Positions 55,571-64,000 of a stretch of 64,000 nt of DNA are shown one piece after another. The stretch covers positions 930,001 through 994,000 of the forward strand of contig NZ_CP017480.1 in assembly GCF_001887595.1 (NCBI RefSeq), written 5' to 3'. Every line of letters begins with the position of its first letter. The stretch's first letter is position 1. The notes below the pieces were generated by a model. It was not told the DNA's origin, ran no database searches, and was given only the letters and a program-made list of their open reading frames with translations. A program made the position numbers and the translations under genes. The DNA comes from Luteibacter rhizovicinus DSM 16549. GTDB lineage: Bacteria > Pseudomonadota > Gammaproteobacteria > Xanthomonadales > Rhodanobacteraceae.

Positions 55571-57160
55571 ATGCCCACGCCCGATCTCGTTTCCGTCCGC
55601 CGCGCGCTCGTCAGCGTTTCCGACAAGCAGGGCCTGACCGAACTCGCCCGACGCCTCGTCGCGGCCAACGTCGACATCCTCTCCACGGGCGGCTCCGCGA
55701 AAGCACTGCGCGATGCCGGCATCCCGGTGCGCGATGTCGGCGATCTCACCGGCTTCCCCGAGATCATGGACGGGCGCGTGAAGACGCTGCATCCGCGCGT
55801 GCATGGTGGCCTGCTCGGCCGTCGTGGCACCGACGACGCGGTCATGGCCGAACACGGCATCGTCCCGATCGATCTTCTCGTGCTGAACCTCTATCCGTTC
55901 GAACGCACCGTGGCCGATCCGACGTGCACGCTGGAGAACGCGATCGAGAACATCGACATCGGCGGTCCTGCGATGCTCCGCGCGGCAGCGAAGAACTGGA
56001 ACGATGTCGCCGTCCTCACCGATCCGGCACAGTACGAAGGCGCGCTGGCCGAGATCGAAACCAAGGGCGGGCTTTCGCGCGCAACGCGTTTCAAGCTCTC
56101 GGTCGCCGCGTTCAATCGCGTCTCCAACTATGACGCGGCGATCAGCGACTATCTCTCGGGCGTCACGCTCGACCAGACGCACACGGCCGTCGCCTCGCAC
56201 GCCGAATTCCCGGAGCAGTCCAACGGCCGTTTCGTGAAGGTGATGGATCTGCGCTACGGCGAAAACCCGCACCAGGCCGGCGCGTTCTACCGTGACCTGT
56301 ATCCCGCGCCGGGCACGCTGGCAACCTTCCGTCAGCTGCAGGGCAAGGAACTCTCCTTCAACAACATCGCCGATGCCGATGCGGCGTGGGAATGCGTGCG
56401 CCAGTTCGACGCGCCAGCCTGCGTCATCGTCAAGCATGCCAATCCCTGCGGCGTCGCCGTCGCCGCCGACCCCCTCGCGGCCTATGAACTCGCGTACGCC
56501 ACCGACCCCACCTCGGCCTTCGGCGGCATCATCGCTTTCAACCGCCCGCTGGATGCGGAAACGGCGAAGGCGATCCTCAAGCGCCAGTTCGTCGAAGTGT
56601 TGATTGCGCCGGTCGTCGATGCCGGCGCCGTCGAGGAAGCGACGAAGAAGGCCAACGTGCGCGTGCTCGAGATCCCGCTGGGTGAAGGCCGCAACACGCA
56701 CGATATCAAGCGCGTCGGCTCCGGCCTGCTCGTGCAGACCGCGGACGATCGCCAGGTGCAGCGCGACGAACTCAAGGTCGTCAGCAAGCGCCAGCCGACG
56801 TCCGCCGAACTCGATGACCTCCTGTTCGCCTGGCGCGTCGCCAAGATGGTCAAATCCAACGCCATCGTCTATGCCCGCGACAACCGCACCGTGGGTATCG
56901 GCGCCGGCCAGATGAGCCGCGTGGTCAGCGCGAAGATCGCCGGCCTCAAGGCCGAGGAAGCCGGCCTCGTGGTGCCGGGCAGCGCGATGGCGTCCGACGC
57001 GTTCTTCCCGTTCCGTGACGGCATCGATGCCGCTGCGGCGGCCGGCATTCGTGCCGTGATCCAGCCGGGTGGTTCGATGCGCGATAGCGAAGTGATTGCC
57101 GCTGCGGATGAGCACGATATGGCGATGGTCTTTACCGGCGTTCGCCACTTCCGCCACTAA
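55571..57160 (+). CDS. purH: Bifunctional AICAR transformylase/IMP cyclohydrolase
   Basis: A 529-aa enzyme that does the last two steps of IMP synthesis. The N-terminal cyclohydrolase domain (about 1-200) has [25 protein letters not shown] and [15 protein letters not shown]. The transformylase domain (about 210-529) has [15 protein letters not shown], the catalytic Lys-His in [12 protein letters not shown], and [14 protein letters not shown]. The ATG at 55571 has GGAAG 5 nt upstream; the GTG two codons earlier is less likely. It follows fis and may share its transcript. Confidence 0.98.
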   Translation: MPTPDLVSVRRALVSVSDKQGLTELARRLVAANVDILSTGGSAKALRDAGIPVRDVGDLTGFPEIMDGRVKTLHPRVHGGLLGRRGTDDAVMAEHGIVPIDLLVLNLYPFERTVADPTCTLENAIENIDIGGPAMLRAAAKNWNDVAVLTDPAQYEGALAEIETKGGLSRATRFKLSVAAFNRVSNYDAAISDYLSGVTLDQTHTAVASHAEFPEQSNGRFVKVMDLRYGENPHQAGAFYRDLYPAPGTLATFRQLQGKELSFNNIADADAAWECVRQFDAPACVIVKHANPCGVAVAADPLAAYELAYATDPTSAFGGIIAFNRPLDAETAKAILKRQFVEVLIAPVVDAGAVEEATKKANVRVLEIPLGEGRNTHDIKRVGSGLLVQTADDRQVQRDELKVVSKRQPTSAELDDLLFAWRVAKMVKSNAIVYARDNRTVGIGAGQMSRVVSAKIAGLKAEEAGLVVPGSAMASDAFFPFRDGIDAAAAAGIRAVIQPGGSMRDSEVIAAADEHDMAMVFTGVRHFRH

Positions 57161-57169
57161 GCGCGCGAC

Positions 57170-57289
57170 TGTGGGAGCCGCTTCAGCGGCGATGGGTGCT
57201 CGCGAAGAGCATCGCCGCTGAATCGGCTCCCACAAACAGCCAGCCCCAACCTACGAGGCGACCGTTGTGGGAGCCGCTTCAGCGGCGAT
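57170..57289. repeat. REP cluster overlapping the end of the SBF-like gene
   Basis: Forward REP 57170-57193 and inverted REP 57211-57234 form a REPIN; a third, forward copy at 57266-57289 lies wholly inside the 3' end of the following minus-strand coding region, where it supplies about eight codons. Confidence 0.92.
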
Positions 57290-58243
57290 TCCTCGCAGCG
57301 CATACCTGCGCGCCAGCACCGCGCACGTCATCAGCTGGATCTGATGGAACAGCATGATCGGCAACACGATCAGCCCCAGCGGATGCCCGGCGAACAGCAC
57401 CTTCGCCATCGGCACGCCTGAGGCCAGGCTCTTCTTCGAGCCGCAGAACACGATGGTGATTTCATCCTCGCGAGCGAAGCCCAGGGCACGCGCACCGTAA
57501 CGCGTCGCCAGCAGGGCGCAGGCCAGCAGCACCACGTTGACGACGACCAGTCCGCCCAGCACCGGCAGCGGCAACTGCTTCCACAGGCCTTGCAAAACCG
57601 CCGCGCTGAAAGCGGTATAGACCACCAGCAGGATCGATCCGCGATCGACGAAGGTCAGCAGCACGGCGTGCTTGCGCACCCAACCGCCGATCCAGCGCTG
57701 AGCGATCTGGCCGGCCACGAAAGGCACGAACAGCTGCAGCACGATCGCGCCGATGGCATGCCATGACAACCCACCCTGCCCCGAGCCCGCGATCATCACG
57801 CCGACCAGCAGGGGCGTGATGAAGATACCGAGCATGCTCGACGCGGATGCCGACACGATGGCAGCCGGCACGTTGCCCCGCGCCATCGAGGTGAACGCGA
57901 TCGACGACTGCACGGTCGACGGCAAGGTGCACAGGAACAGGATGCCAAGGTACAGATCCGGGGACACCAGGGGCGAAAGCACGGGCTTGAGCAGCAGCCC
58001 CAGCAACGGGAACAGGAGGAACGTGCTGGCGAGCACGGTGAGGTGCAGCCGCCAGTGGGTCATGCCCGCCACCACCGCCTCACGCGACAGCTTGGCGCCA
58101 TGCAGGAAGAACAGCAGGGCGATGGCGACGTCCGTCAGCCCACCGAAGACCTCGGCCGTCGCGCCGCGGCAGGGAAGAAAGCTCGCCAGCAGCACGGTGC
58201 CAATCAGCGAAAGAGTGAATCCGTCGGGAAGGAAGCGGCGCAT
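57251..58243 (-). CDS. SBF-like (bile acid:sodium symporter-related) transporter
   Basis: A 330-aa inner-membrane protein of the SBF_like/YfeH group, with about ten helices. Family markers are DVAIALLFFLHGAKLSREAV (about 37-56), TLPSTVQSSIAFTSMARGNV (about 106-125) and FCGSKKSLASGVPMAKVLFA (about 265-285). The substrate of this group is not established. The last 13 or so residues (GIAAEAAPTTVAS) are mostly encoded by a REP sequence, so the original stop was probably lost by REP insertion. It is divergent from a LysR gene, with a palindrome between. Confidence 0.92.
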   Translation of the reverse strand: MRRFLPDGFTLSLIGTVLLASFLPCRGATAEVFGGLTDVAIALLFFLHGAKLSREAVVAGMTHWRLHLTVLASTFLLFPLLGLLLKPVLSPLVSPDLYLGILFLCTLPSTVQSSIAFTSMARGNVPAAIVSASASSMLGIFITPLLVGVMIAGSGQGGLSWHAIGAIVLQLFVPFVAGQIAQRWIGGWVRKHAVLLTFVDRGSILLVVYTAFSAAVLQGLWKQLPLPVLGGLVVVNVVLLACALLATRYGARALGFAREDEITIVFCGSKKSLASGVPMAKVLFAGHPLGLIVLPIMLFHQIQLMTCAVLARRYALRGIAAEAAPTTVAS

Positions 58244-58294
58244 GGGCGTAACCGGCAGGAGAGTGGGATGACGCTATTTCATGCCGATACGACT

Positions 58295-58320
58295 GATAAG
58301 ACAAATCGTTTTATCTTATC
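58295..58320. promoter_or_regulatory. Palindrome between divergent transporter and LysR gene, candidate operator
   Basis: GATAAGA and TCTTATC form perfect 7-bp arms 12 nt apart, with AT-rich interior, in the 95-bp intergenic gap. The size and place fit a LysR-type binding site controlling both genes. Confidence 0.65.
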
Positions 58321-58338
58321 CGGTGATACATTAATCAC

Positions 58339-59229
58339 ATGAATGTCTCGATGCGCCAGCTTCGCGCCTTCCTCGCCGTGGCCCATCACCGGCACTTCCG
58401 CCGTGCCGCGGAGGCGTTGCACCTGACCCAGCCTGCGGTCAGCCGCCTGATTGCCGACCTCGAAGCCGAGCTCGACGTGCGTCTTTTCGACCGCAGTACG
58501 CGCGAGGTCGTGCCGACCGAGGCCGGCCGTTACCTCGAACAGGCCGCCGCCCGTGTGCTAGACGAGCTGGACGGCGTCCTGACGCACGTAAGGACGCAGT
58601 CCGACCCCCTGCGCGGCCGTGTACGCCTGGCCGCCGTCCCGACGCTATCGGCCGGTCTCGTGCCCCCGTGCATCGCGCGATGCGCGATCGACCACCCGGC
58701 CATCGAGATCATCCTGCGCGACCAGAACCAGGCGCAGGTGCTGGATGCGGTCCGCGGCGGCGAAGTGGACTTCGGACTTACGGTCGAGCCGGCTACGCCC
58801 GAAGAGTTCGATACCGAAACGATCCTGCGCGATCCGTTTCGCGTGGTCTGTCGCGCCGACCACCCATTCGCGAGCCAACGCCACGTCAGCTGGACACGCC
58901 TCGGGCACGAGCCGCTGATCCTGCTCGACTACGCCTCGGGCTCGCGCCGGCTGATCGACGCCGCCTTCGCCGCGCGGGGCATTCCGATGCAGGTGACACT
59001 CGAGGTGGGTCATCCGCACACCGCTTTCCGGATGGTGGAGGCAGGCCTTGGCGTCACGGTCACGCCAGCGCTGTCGCTGGATGCCTTGCGCCCCGGCCTC
59101 GTCGCCGTGAACGTGTCGCCCGAGGTCGTCCGCGAGGTCACGCTGCTGCGTCGGCGCGCACGGTCGCTTTCACCCCCCGCGCAGACCGTGTGGAATGCGT
59201 TCCGCGACGTCGCGCTCACGTTGGCTTGA
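58339..59229 (+). CDS. LysR family transcriptional regulator
   Basis: A 296-aa regulator. The N-terminal winged helix (about 5-65) contains HRHFRRAAEALHLTQPAVSR and LIADLEAELDVRLFDRSTRE. The linker helix and substrate-binding domain follow (about 90-296), with VRLAAVPTLSAGLVPPCIAR. The arrangement divergent from the SBF-like transporter is the usual LysR-target layout, so control of that gene is inferred. The co-inducer is unknown. An internal ATG (residue 5) is an alternative start. Confidence 0.94.
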   Translation: MNVSMRQLRAFLAVAHHRHFRRAAEALHLTQPAVSRLIADLEAELDVRLFDRSTREVVPTEAGRYLEQAAARVLDELDGVLTHVRTQSDPLRGRVRLAAVPTLSAGLVPPCIARCAIDHPAIEIILRDQNQAQVLDAVRGGEVDFGLTVEPATPEEFDTETILRDPFRVVCRADHPFASQRHVSWTRLGHEPLILLDYASGSRRLIDAAFAARGIPMQVTLEVGHPHTAFRMVEAGLGVTVTPALSLDALRPGLVAVNVSPEVVREVTLLRRRARSLSPPAQTVWNAFRDVALTLA

Positions 59230-59274
59230 ACGACACCCCGGCATGATCGCGGCCTTCGACGAGGGAGGCATGCG

Positions 59275-59973
59275 ATGAGCTACAAGCTGTACTACTGGAC
59301 AGGCTTGCAGGGGCGCGGCGAATTCGTGCGGCTATGCCTGGAAGACGTGGGCGCCGACTATACGGATGTCGCACGCATCGAGGGCGACGACGTCATGACG
59401 CCCTTCCTCGACGGCGAACACCAGGGCGCCGTTCCCTACGCCCCACCTTTCCTCACGTCCGGCCGGCTGGTCATCGCACAGGTGGCGAACATCCTGCAGT
59501 ACCTCGGCCCCCGTCACGGGCTGGTCCCCGAGGGCGAGGCAAAGCGCCTGCATGCCCACCAGCTCGAACTCACGATCAGCGACCTCGTGGCCGAGGTGCA
59601 CGACACACACCACCCGGTGGCCTCGGAGCTGTACTACGAAGACCAGAAGGCCGAAGCGAAAAAACGCTCGAAGGACTTCCGGGAAAATCGCATCCCCAAG
59701 TTCCTGGATTACTTCGAGAAGACCATCGAACGCGGCGGCGGAAGGTTCCCGCTACGCGAGCACTCCTATGTCGACCTCTCGCTGTTCCAGGTCATGTCCG
59801 GTCTGGCATACGCGTTTCCCAAGGCGATGGCGAAGCAGAAGCTACCCCTGCTCCGCGACCTGCAAAAGCGCGTGGCGGACCGACCGAATATCTCGGCTTA
59901 CCTGTCGTCGGAGCGGCGGATACCGTTCAACACGACGGGGATCTTCCGCCATTACCCCGAACTGGACGGCTGA
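59275..59973 (+). CDS. Glutathione S-transferase family protein
   Basis: A 232-aa cytoplasmic protein. The N-terminal thioredoxin-like domain starts KLYYWTGLQGRGEFVRLCLE with a conserved Tyr. VPYAPPFLTSGRLVIAQVAN gives the cis-Pro and glutathione-binding region, and the helical C-terminal domain runs from about 90 on, with SYVDLSLFQVMSGLAYAFPK. It looks like the sigma/alpha-like bacterial group that also exists in eukaryotes. GGGAGG lies 6 nt before the ATG. It is 45 nt after the LysR gene; physiological substrate unknown. Confidence 0.92.
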   Translation: MSYKLYYWTGLQGRGEFVRLCLEDVGADYTDVARIEGDDVMTPFLDGEHQGAVPYAPPFLTSGRLVIAQVANILQYLGPRHGLVPEGEAKRLHAHQLELTISDLVAEVHDTHHPVASELYYEDQKAEAKKRSKDFRENRIPKFLDYFEKTIERGGGRFPLREHSYVDLSLFQVMSGLAYAFPKAMAKQKLPLLRDLQKRVADRPNISAYLSSERRIPFNTTGIFRHYPELDG

Positions 59974-59980
59974 GAGCCGC

Positions 59981-60508
59981 TCAGTTCGAGTCGACCGGCT
60001 TGGGTGCCGCACCCCACTCGTAAACCTTGTAATAGACCGGATCGACGGGGCCGTTCTTGGGGTCGTGCAGTTTGCCTTCGGGATCGGCCATATAGGTCTG
60101 CGGCACGCCATGCTTCGGCGTCACCACGATCATCGTCAGCTTGCCGCCCGAACGAAATTCCTGAACCTGGTCGTCGCCCTGCTGGCGGATCGTCACCTGG
60201 GGGATCTCCTGAGCGGGGGCATTGCTGCCGTTGTCCTGCATGGAGGGCAAGGCGACCGGTGAGCGCGGTGCTCCCTGGGCATCCGACGTGGCGGGCGTGG
60301 TGCGACCGTCCTGGGCCTCGTCATAGGTCACCGGGCGGGGAATCGGCTTCTGCCCGGAGCGATCCGGCTCGCCTGCCTTGACGCCCGGATCGTTCAGTCC
60401 CGGCGGAGGCGGCAGCGGCGTCAGCTTCGGGTCCGTAGCGGTCTGGGCGGCCACGGGGAGTGCCAGCGCCAGGGCGAGCGCGGCAACGAGGGCGTGCGTG
60501 CGGTTCAT
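59981..60508 (-). CDS. DUF2782 family secreted protein
   Basis: A 175-aa exported protein of unknown function. The signal peptide (about 1-21, LALALALPVAAQT) is followed by a long disordered Pro/Asp/Ser-rich region (about 25-95) and a C-terminal conserved part, QVTIRQQGDDQVQEFRSGGK, ending in DPVYYKVYEWG. In Xanthomonadales it lies next to polA, here divergent. GGAGA lies 6 nt before the ATG. Confidence 0.9.
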   Translation of the reverse strand: MNRTHALVAALALALALPVAAQTATDPKLTPLPPPPGLNDPGVKAGEPDRSGQKPIPRPVTYDEAQDGRTTPATSDAQGAPRSPVALPSMQDNGSNAPAQEIPQVTIRQQGDDQVQEFRSGGKLTMIVVTPKHGVPQTYMADPEGKLHDPKNGPVDPVYYKVYEWGAAPKPVDSN

Positions 60509-60603
60509 GGGAAATCTCCGTGCGGGGTGACGAGGATAGCAAGCCGCATGCCGCTTTCCACGTGAACGGACGGCTCCGGTTCGGCCATGAGAGAATCGGG
60601 GGT

Positions 60604-63330
60604 ATGCCTACGCTCACGCTCATCGACGGGTCGTCGTACCTGTATCGCGCGTTCCACGCGCTACCTCCCCTGACCAATGCCTTCGGCGAGCCCACGGGCG
60701 CGCTCTTCGGTATCGTCAACATGCTGCGCACGACCATGAAAGCCGGCTCGGATTACGTAGCTTTCGTCTGCGATGCGCCGGGACGGACCTTCCGCGACGA
60801 TCTGTACCCCGAGTACAAGGCCAACCGGCCGTCGATGCCGGACGATCTCCGCGCCCAGGTCGAGCCGATGATGAAGATCGTCGGCGCGCTGGGCTTTCCC
60901 ATACTCTGCGTTCCCGGTGTGGAAGCCGATGACGTGATCGGCACGCTCGCCCGACAGGCATCGGAAGAAGGTATCCACACCACCATCTCGACGGGCGACA
61001 AGGATTTCGCGCAGATGGTTGGCCCGCATACCTTGCTGGTCAACACGATGACCAACACCACGATGGACGTGGACGGCGTGTTCGCCAAGTTCGGCGTACG
61101 TCCCGACCAGATCGTCGATTACCTGACCCTCATGGGCGACAGCATCGACAACGTGCCCGGCGTGGAGAAATGCGGCCCCAAGACCGCCGCGAAGTGGCTC
61201 GGCGAGTACCACAACCTCGAGAACCTGTTCGCCAACGCCGACCGCATCGGCGGCAAGATCGGCGAAAACCTGCGTGCGGCCATGCCGCGCCTGCCGCTGT
61301 CACGCGAACTGGTGACCATTCGCACCGACGTGCCGCTCGAATACCGGCCCACCGGACTGGCCATGCGCGAGCGCGATACCGACGCGCTGCGCGAGCTCTA
61401 CGCGCGCTACGACTTCAAGGCGGCATTGAAGGATCTCGACCAGGCCGGCACCCCGGCCGCGCCGGCCCCTGCTGCTGCCACGCCCGTCGCCGCGCACACG
61501 CCGCCCGATGCCTCGCTCTCCGCCGAAGGCGACTACGAGCTCATCGTCACTGAAGATCGCTTTGCTGCCTGGTTGGAGAAGCTCGAGACCGCGCCGCTGA
61601 TCGCCTTCGATACCGAGACCACCAGCATCGACGCCATGCTGGCCGATATCGTCGGTGTGTCCCTGTCCGTGGAACCCGGCAAGGCCGCCTACATCCCGCT
61701 GGGCCATGACTATCCCGGCGCCCCGGCGCAGCTCCCGCGCGACCACGTGCTTGGCGCCCTGAAACCGATCTTCGAGGATGCCTCGCGCCCGAAGGTCGGC
61801 CAGCACGGCAAGTACGACATCAACATCCTGTCGCACTACGGCGTTGACGTGAAAGGCCTGCTGCACGACACCATGCTCGAGTCGTACATCTACAATGCGA
61901 CAGCGACGCGCCACGACATGGACTCGCTGGCGACGCGTTACCTCGGCTACACGACCATCAAGTACGAGCAGGTCGCCGGCAAGGGAGCGAAGCAGATCTC
62001 GTTCTCGCAGGTGGATTGCGACACGGCGTGCCGCTATGCCGCGGAAGATGCGGACGTCACGTTACGCCTGCACCATGCCCTGTGGCCGAAGCTCGAAGCC
62101 GAACCCTCGCTGCGCGCGGTGTATGCGGACATCGAAATCCCGCTGGTGCCCGTGCTGGCGAAGATGGAGCGCACCGGCGTGCTCATCGACGCCAACGTCC
62201 TTCGCCTGCAGAGCCAGCAGCTCGGCAAGCGCATGGTCGAACTGCAGCAGCTCGCCCATGCCTCGGCGGGTCACGAGTTCAACCTCGACTCACCCAAGCA
62301 GTTGCAGGCCGTGCTGTTCGACGAGCTCGGCCTCGCCGCGAAGATCAAGACCCCGACCGGCCAGCCCTCGACCAACGAGGAAGCGCTGGAGGCCATCGCC
62401 GAAACGCACGAGCTGCCACGACTGATCCTCGAGTATCGCGGCCTCGCCAAGCTCCGTTCGACGTATACCGACAAGCTCGCCGGCATCGTCAACCCGCGCA
62501 CCGGCCGCGTGCACACCAGCTATCACCAGGGTGCCGTCGCGACGGGACGCATCAGCTCGTCCGATCCGAACCTGCAGAACATCCCGGTGCGTACCGAAGA
62601 AGGGCGGCGCATTCGCCAGGCCTTCATCGCCCCGGAGGGCTGGCGCATCGTCGCGGCCGACTACTCGCAGATCGAACTGCGCATCATGGCCCACCTTTCC
62701 AACGACGAAGGCCTCGTCCGCGCGTTCCAGGAAGGGGGCGACGTGCATCGCGCGACCGCGGCGGAAGTGTTCGGCGTGCCTGCCGCGGAGGTCACGACCA
62801 ATCAGCGCCGCGCGGCGAAGGCGATCAACTTCGGCCTGATGTATGGCATGAGCGCCTTCGGCCTGGCCAAGCAGCTCGGCGTGGACCGTGGCGAAGCCTC
62901 CGACTACATGGGCCGCTACTTCTCGCGTTACCCAGGCGTGCGCGCCTTCATGGATGCCACGCGCGAGCAGGCGCACCGCGATGGCTACGTCCAGACCCTG
63001 TTCGGCCGCCGCCTGTACCTGGAGAACCTCAACTCGCGCAACCAGGCGTTCCGCGCCGGCGCCGAGCGCGCCGCCATCAACGCCCCCATGCAGGGCACGG
63101 CGGCCGACATCATCAAGCGCGCGATGATCGCGGTCTCGGCATGGATCGAGCCGCGCGACGACGTGCGCATGCTGATGCAGGTGCACGATGAACTGGTCTT
63201 CGAAGTGCGCGCCGATGCGGTCGACGACATTCGCGCGGGGATCGAAAAACACATGACGGGCGCGGCGTCACTGAGCGTGCCGCTGCAGGTGGATATCGGC
63301 GTAGGCATGAACTGGGATGAGGCGCACTAA
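60604..63330 (+). CDS. polA: DNA polymerase I
   Basis: A 908-aa repair and Okazaki-maturation polymerase. It has a 5'-3' exonuclease (about 1-290, LIDGSSYLYRAFHALPP, GDSIDNVPGVEKCGPKTAAK), a 3'-5' exonuclease with an intact DxE (LIAFDTETTSIDA, about 335), and a polymerase domain with motif A DYSQIELRIMAHLS, motif B RRAAKAINFGLMYGMS and motif C QVHDELVFEV. An Ala/Pro linker (about 283-305) joins the first two parts. The frame upstream of 60604 carries no homology. A strong terminator follows. Confidence 0.98.
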   Translation: MPTLTLIDGSSYLYRAFHALPPLTNAFGEPTGALFGIVNMLRTTMKAGSDYVAFVCDAPGRTFRDDLYPEYKANRPSMPDDLRAQVEPMMKIVGALGFPILCVPGVEADDVIGTLARQASEEGIHTTISTGDKDFAQMVGPHTLLVNTMTNTTMDVDGVFAKFGVRPDQIVDYLTLMGDSIDNVPGVEKCGPKTAAKWLGEYHNLENLFANADRIGGKIGENLRAAMPRLPLSRELVTIRTDVPLEYRPTGLAMRERDTDALRELYARYDFKAALKDLDQAGTPAAPAPAAATPVAAHTPPDASLSAEGDYELIVTEDRFAAWLEKLETAPLIAFDTETTSIDAMLADIVGVSLSVEPGKAAYIPLGHDYPGAPAQLPRDHVLGALKPIFEDASRPKVGQHGKYDINILSHYGVDVKGLLHDTMLESYIYNATATRHDMDSLATRYLGYTTIKYEQVAGKGAKQISFSQVDCDTACRYAAEDADVTLRLHHALWPKLEAEPSLRAVYADIEIPLVPVLAKMERTGVLIDANVLRLQSQQLGKRMVELQQLAHASAGHEFNLDSPKQLQAVLFDELGLAAKIKTPTGQPSTNEEALEAIAETHELPRLILEYRGLAKLRSTYTDKLAGIVNPRTGRVHTSYHQGAVATGRISSSDPNLQNIPVRTEEGRRIRQAFIAPEGWRIVAADYSQIELRIMAHLSNDEGLVRAFQEGGDVHRATAAEVFGVPAAEVTTNQRRAAKAINFGLMYGMSAFGLAKQLGVDRGEASDYMGRYFSRYPGVRAFMDATREQAHRDGYVQTLFGRRLYLENLNSRNQAFRAGAERAAINAPMQGTAADIIKRAMIAVSAWIEPRDDVRMLMQVHDELVFEVRADAVDDIRAGIEKHMTGAASLSVPLQVDIGVGMNWDEAH

Positions 63331-63417
63331 GCCAAAGCTAAGACTTTCTGGCCACTTTTGGCCGTCCAAACGTGAGTTTTCCGTTTAGTCGTACATATCC
63401 TGCCCAGCAAGTCGTTG

Positions 63418-63452
63418 AAAAATCAGCCCATGAACACGGGCTGATTTTTTTT
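63418..63452 (+). terminator. Terminator of polA
   Basis: A 12-bp stem (AAAAATCAGCCC with GGGCTGATTTTT) with an eight-base loop is followed by T residues, about 90 nt past the polA stop. Confidence 0.93.
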
Positions 63453-63488
63453 GCGTCGGCGATGCAACTTTGCCCCGTTTTGTCCGTC

Positions 63489-63496
63489 TATATATT
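63489..63496 (+). promoter_or_regulatory. AT-rich -10 candidate for the small RNA
   Basis: TATATATT lies just before the first hairpin of the sRNA candidate. TTGCCC at 63470-63475 could be a -35, at a short 15-nt spacing from TATATT. The exact start site is uncertain by a few bases. Confidence 0.45.
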
Positions 63497-63497
63497 C

Positions 63498-63627
63498 GGA
63501 CGCACGCAACGGCGTCCCATCGGTGGGTCTCACCTCCCTGAGGCCCCCTCAAGGTGGACCGGTTCTTCCCCTGGTTCCGGTCTTCCACCCCGCCCCGAGA
63601 GCTCCCCTGGCTCTCGGGGTTTTTTTT
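63498..63627 (+). ncRNA. Small RNA candidate with three C-rich loops, downstream of polA
   Basis: A 130-nt stretch with no coding frame. It has four hairpins: GGACGC/GCGTCC (63498-63517); CCTGAG/CTCAAGG with loop GCCCC (63537-63554); GGTGGACCGG paired with CCGGT plus CCACC, with a CCCC-containing loop (63553-63589); and a perfect 10-bp terminator (63593-63619) with loop TCCCCTG and eight T. C-rich loops plus the position behind polA recall Xanthomonas sX13, Pseudomonas ErsA and enterobacterial Spot 42, from memory. Such loops pair with G-rich ribosome sites of target mRNAs. Confidence 0.8.
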
Positions 63628-63691
63628 GCGCACAAAACCTGCACATTCGTCCCCGCATTCTCGGCGCCACTTGGAACGGGAGGAAATCACC

Positions 63692-63910
63692 ATGCGTGCA
63701 GGTCTCATCATCGTCGGCGTCATCCTTATCGGGCTCGGCCTCTGGGTCACCCTCGGCAACGGCAGCTACCAGAAGACCGATACGGTCGCCTCGATCGGCT
63801 CGGCCAAGCTCGAGGCCACGCACGACAAGGCCATCCCGCAGTGGGCCGGTATCGCCGGGATCGTCATCGGCGGCATCGTCGCCGTGGCTGGCTTCTCCCG
63901 GAAGAACTGA
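63692..63910 (+). CDS. DUF3185-like small membrane protein
   Basis: A 72-aa protein with two membrane helices (about 3-21, AGLIIVGVILIGLGLWVTL, and about 48-66, WAGIAGIVIGGIVAVAGF) joined by a short polar loop with GSYQKTDTVASIGS. The pattern and size fit the DUF3185 family; function unknown. The ATG at 63692 has GGGAGG 8 nt upstream. The frame upstream runs through the small RNA and is not used. It precedes uvrD by 24 nt. Confidence 0.88.
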   Translation: MRAGLIIVGVILIGLGLWVTLGNGSYQKTDTVASIGSAKLEATHDKAIPQWAGIAGIVIGGIVAVAGFSRKN

Positions 63911-63934
63911 GTCCCCAGCCGGTACAATGGGGGG

Positions 63935-64000
63935 ATGGATGTTTCCCATCTCCTCGATTCCCTCAACGACGCCCAGCGCGAGGCCGTCAGTGCCCCGCCC
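63935..64000 (+). CDS. uvrD: DNA helicase UvrD/Rep family (5' end only)
   Basis: Only 22 codons lie in the window: MDVSHLLDSLNDAQREAVSA then PP. This matches the N-terminus of UvrD (superfamily 1 helicase of mismatch and excision repair), whose Q-motif reads LNxxQRxAV. TACAAT at 63922-63927 is a possible -10, which would leave a very short leader. The assignment to UvrD over Rep is from this opening only. Confidence 0.8.
   Translation, partial: MDVSHLLDSLNDAQREAVSAPP

Noticed and set aside
63554..63691. Upstream extension of the DUF3185-like frame
   Set aside because: It crosses the structured RNA and its terminator; the ATG at 63692 has a strong ribosome site.

Overview
The window is a gene-dense, GC-rich chromosomal segment of a gammaproteobacterium. 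I place it in the Xanthomonadales, most likely Rhodanobacteraceae (Luteibacter/Dyella/Rhodanobacter-like). This rests on gene content and order (prmA - zinc-ribbon protein - fis - purH; aroQ-accB-accC; a DUF2782 gene beside polA; a pilMNOPQ operon divergent from a class A PBP gene), many REP sequences, a CIRCE element in front of groESL, and a C-rich-loop small RNA behind polA. No prophage, insertion sequence, rRNA or tRNA gene was seen.

Layout. 1-3647: an ABC export operon (adaptor, ATPase, two permeases) read leftward and cut by the window edge. 3767-4933: a fumarylacetoacetase-family hydrolase and mscL. 4934-5832: a repeat element (element A). 5833-12542: an Oar-like TonB-dependent receptor, an AraC regulator, a small secreted protein and a two-component system. 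12626-19016: an M28 peptidase, then an RND efflux pump with its adaptor and a MarR regulator. 19092-26542: a macro-domain gene converging on a tightly overlapping six-gene MoxR/Bat operon. 26679-31911: type IV pilus genes pilM-N-O-P-Q, divergent from PBP1A. 34757-41281: an unrecognised small protein, citrate synthase, zinc-free L31, a nucleoside hydrolase and glnE. 41359-43308: an LTA-synthase-like sulfatase. 43309-44100: element B, homologous to element A. 44109-49502: groL/groS, cutA, dsbD and a TlpA-like thioredoxin. 49514-57160: a DUF1415 protein, aroQ, accB, accC, prmA, a zinc-ribbon protein, fis and purH. 57251-60508: an SBF-like transporter divergent from a LysR regulator, a GST and a DUF2782 protein. 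60604-64000: polA, a structured small RNA, a DUF3185-like membrane protein and the start of uvrD.

Most genes are housekeeping or envelope functions. The most unusual material is non-coding. First, two homologous loci of about 650-700 bp (4961-5666 and 43336-43983) each hold an inverted pair of 144-148 nt multi-hairpin units with compensatory base changes, and both sit between convergent genes. Second, REP/REPIN clusters fill several intergenic gaps, and one has become the 3' end of a transporter gene. Third, a perfect 27-bp inverted repeat lies at 53063-53189. Fourth, a 130-nt small-RNA candidate with three C-rich loops lies at 63498-63627.
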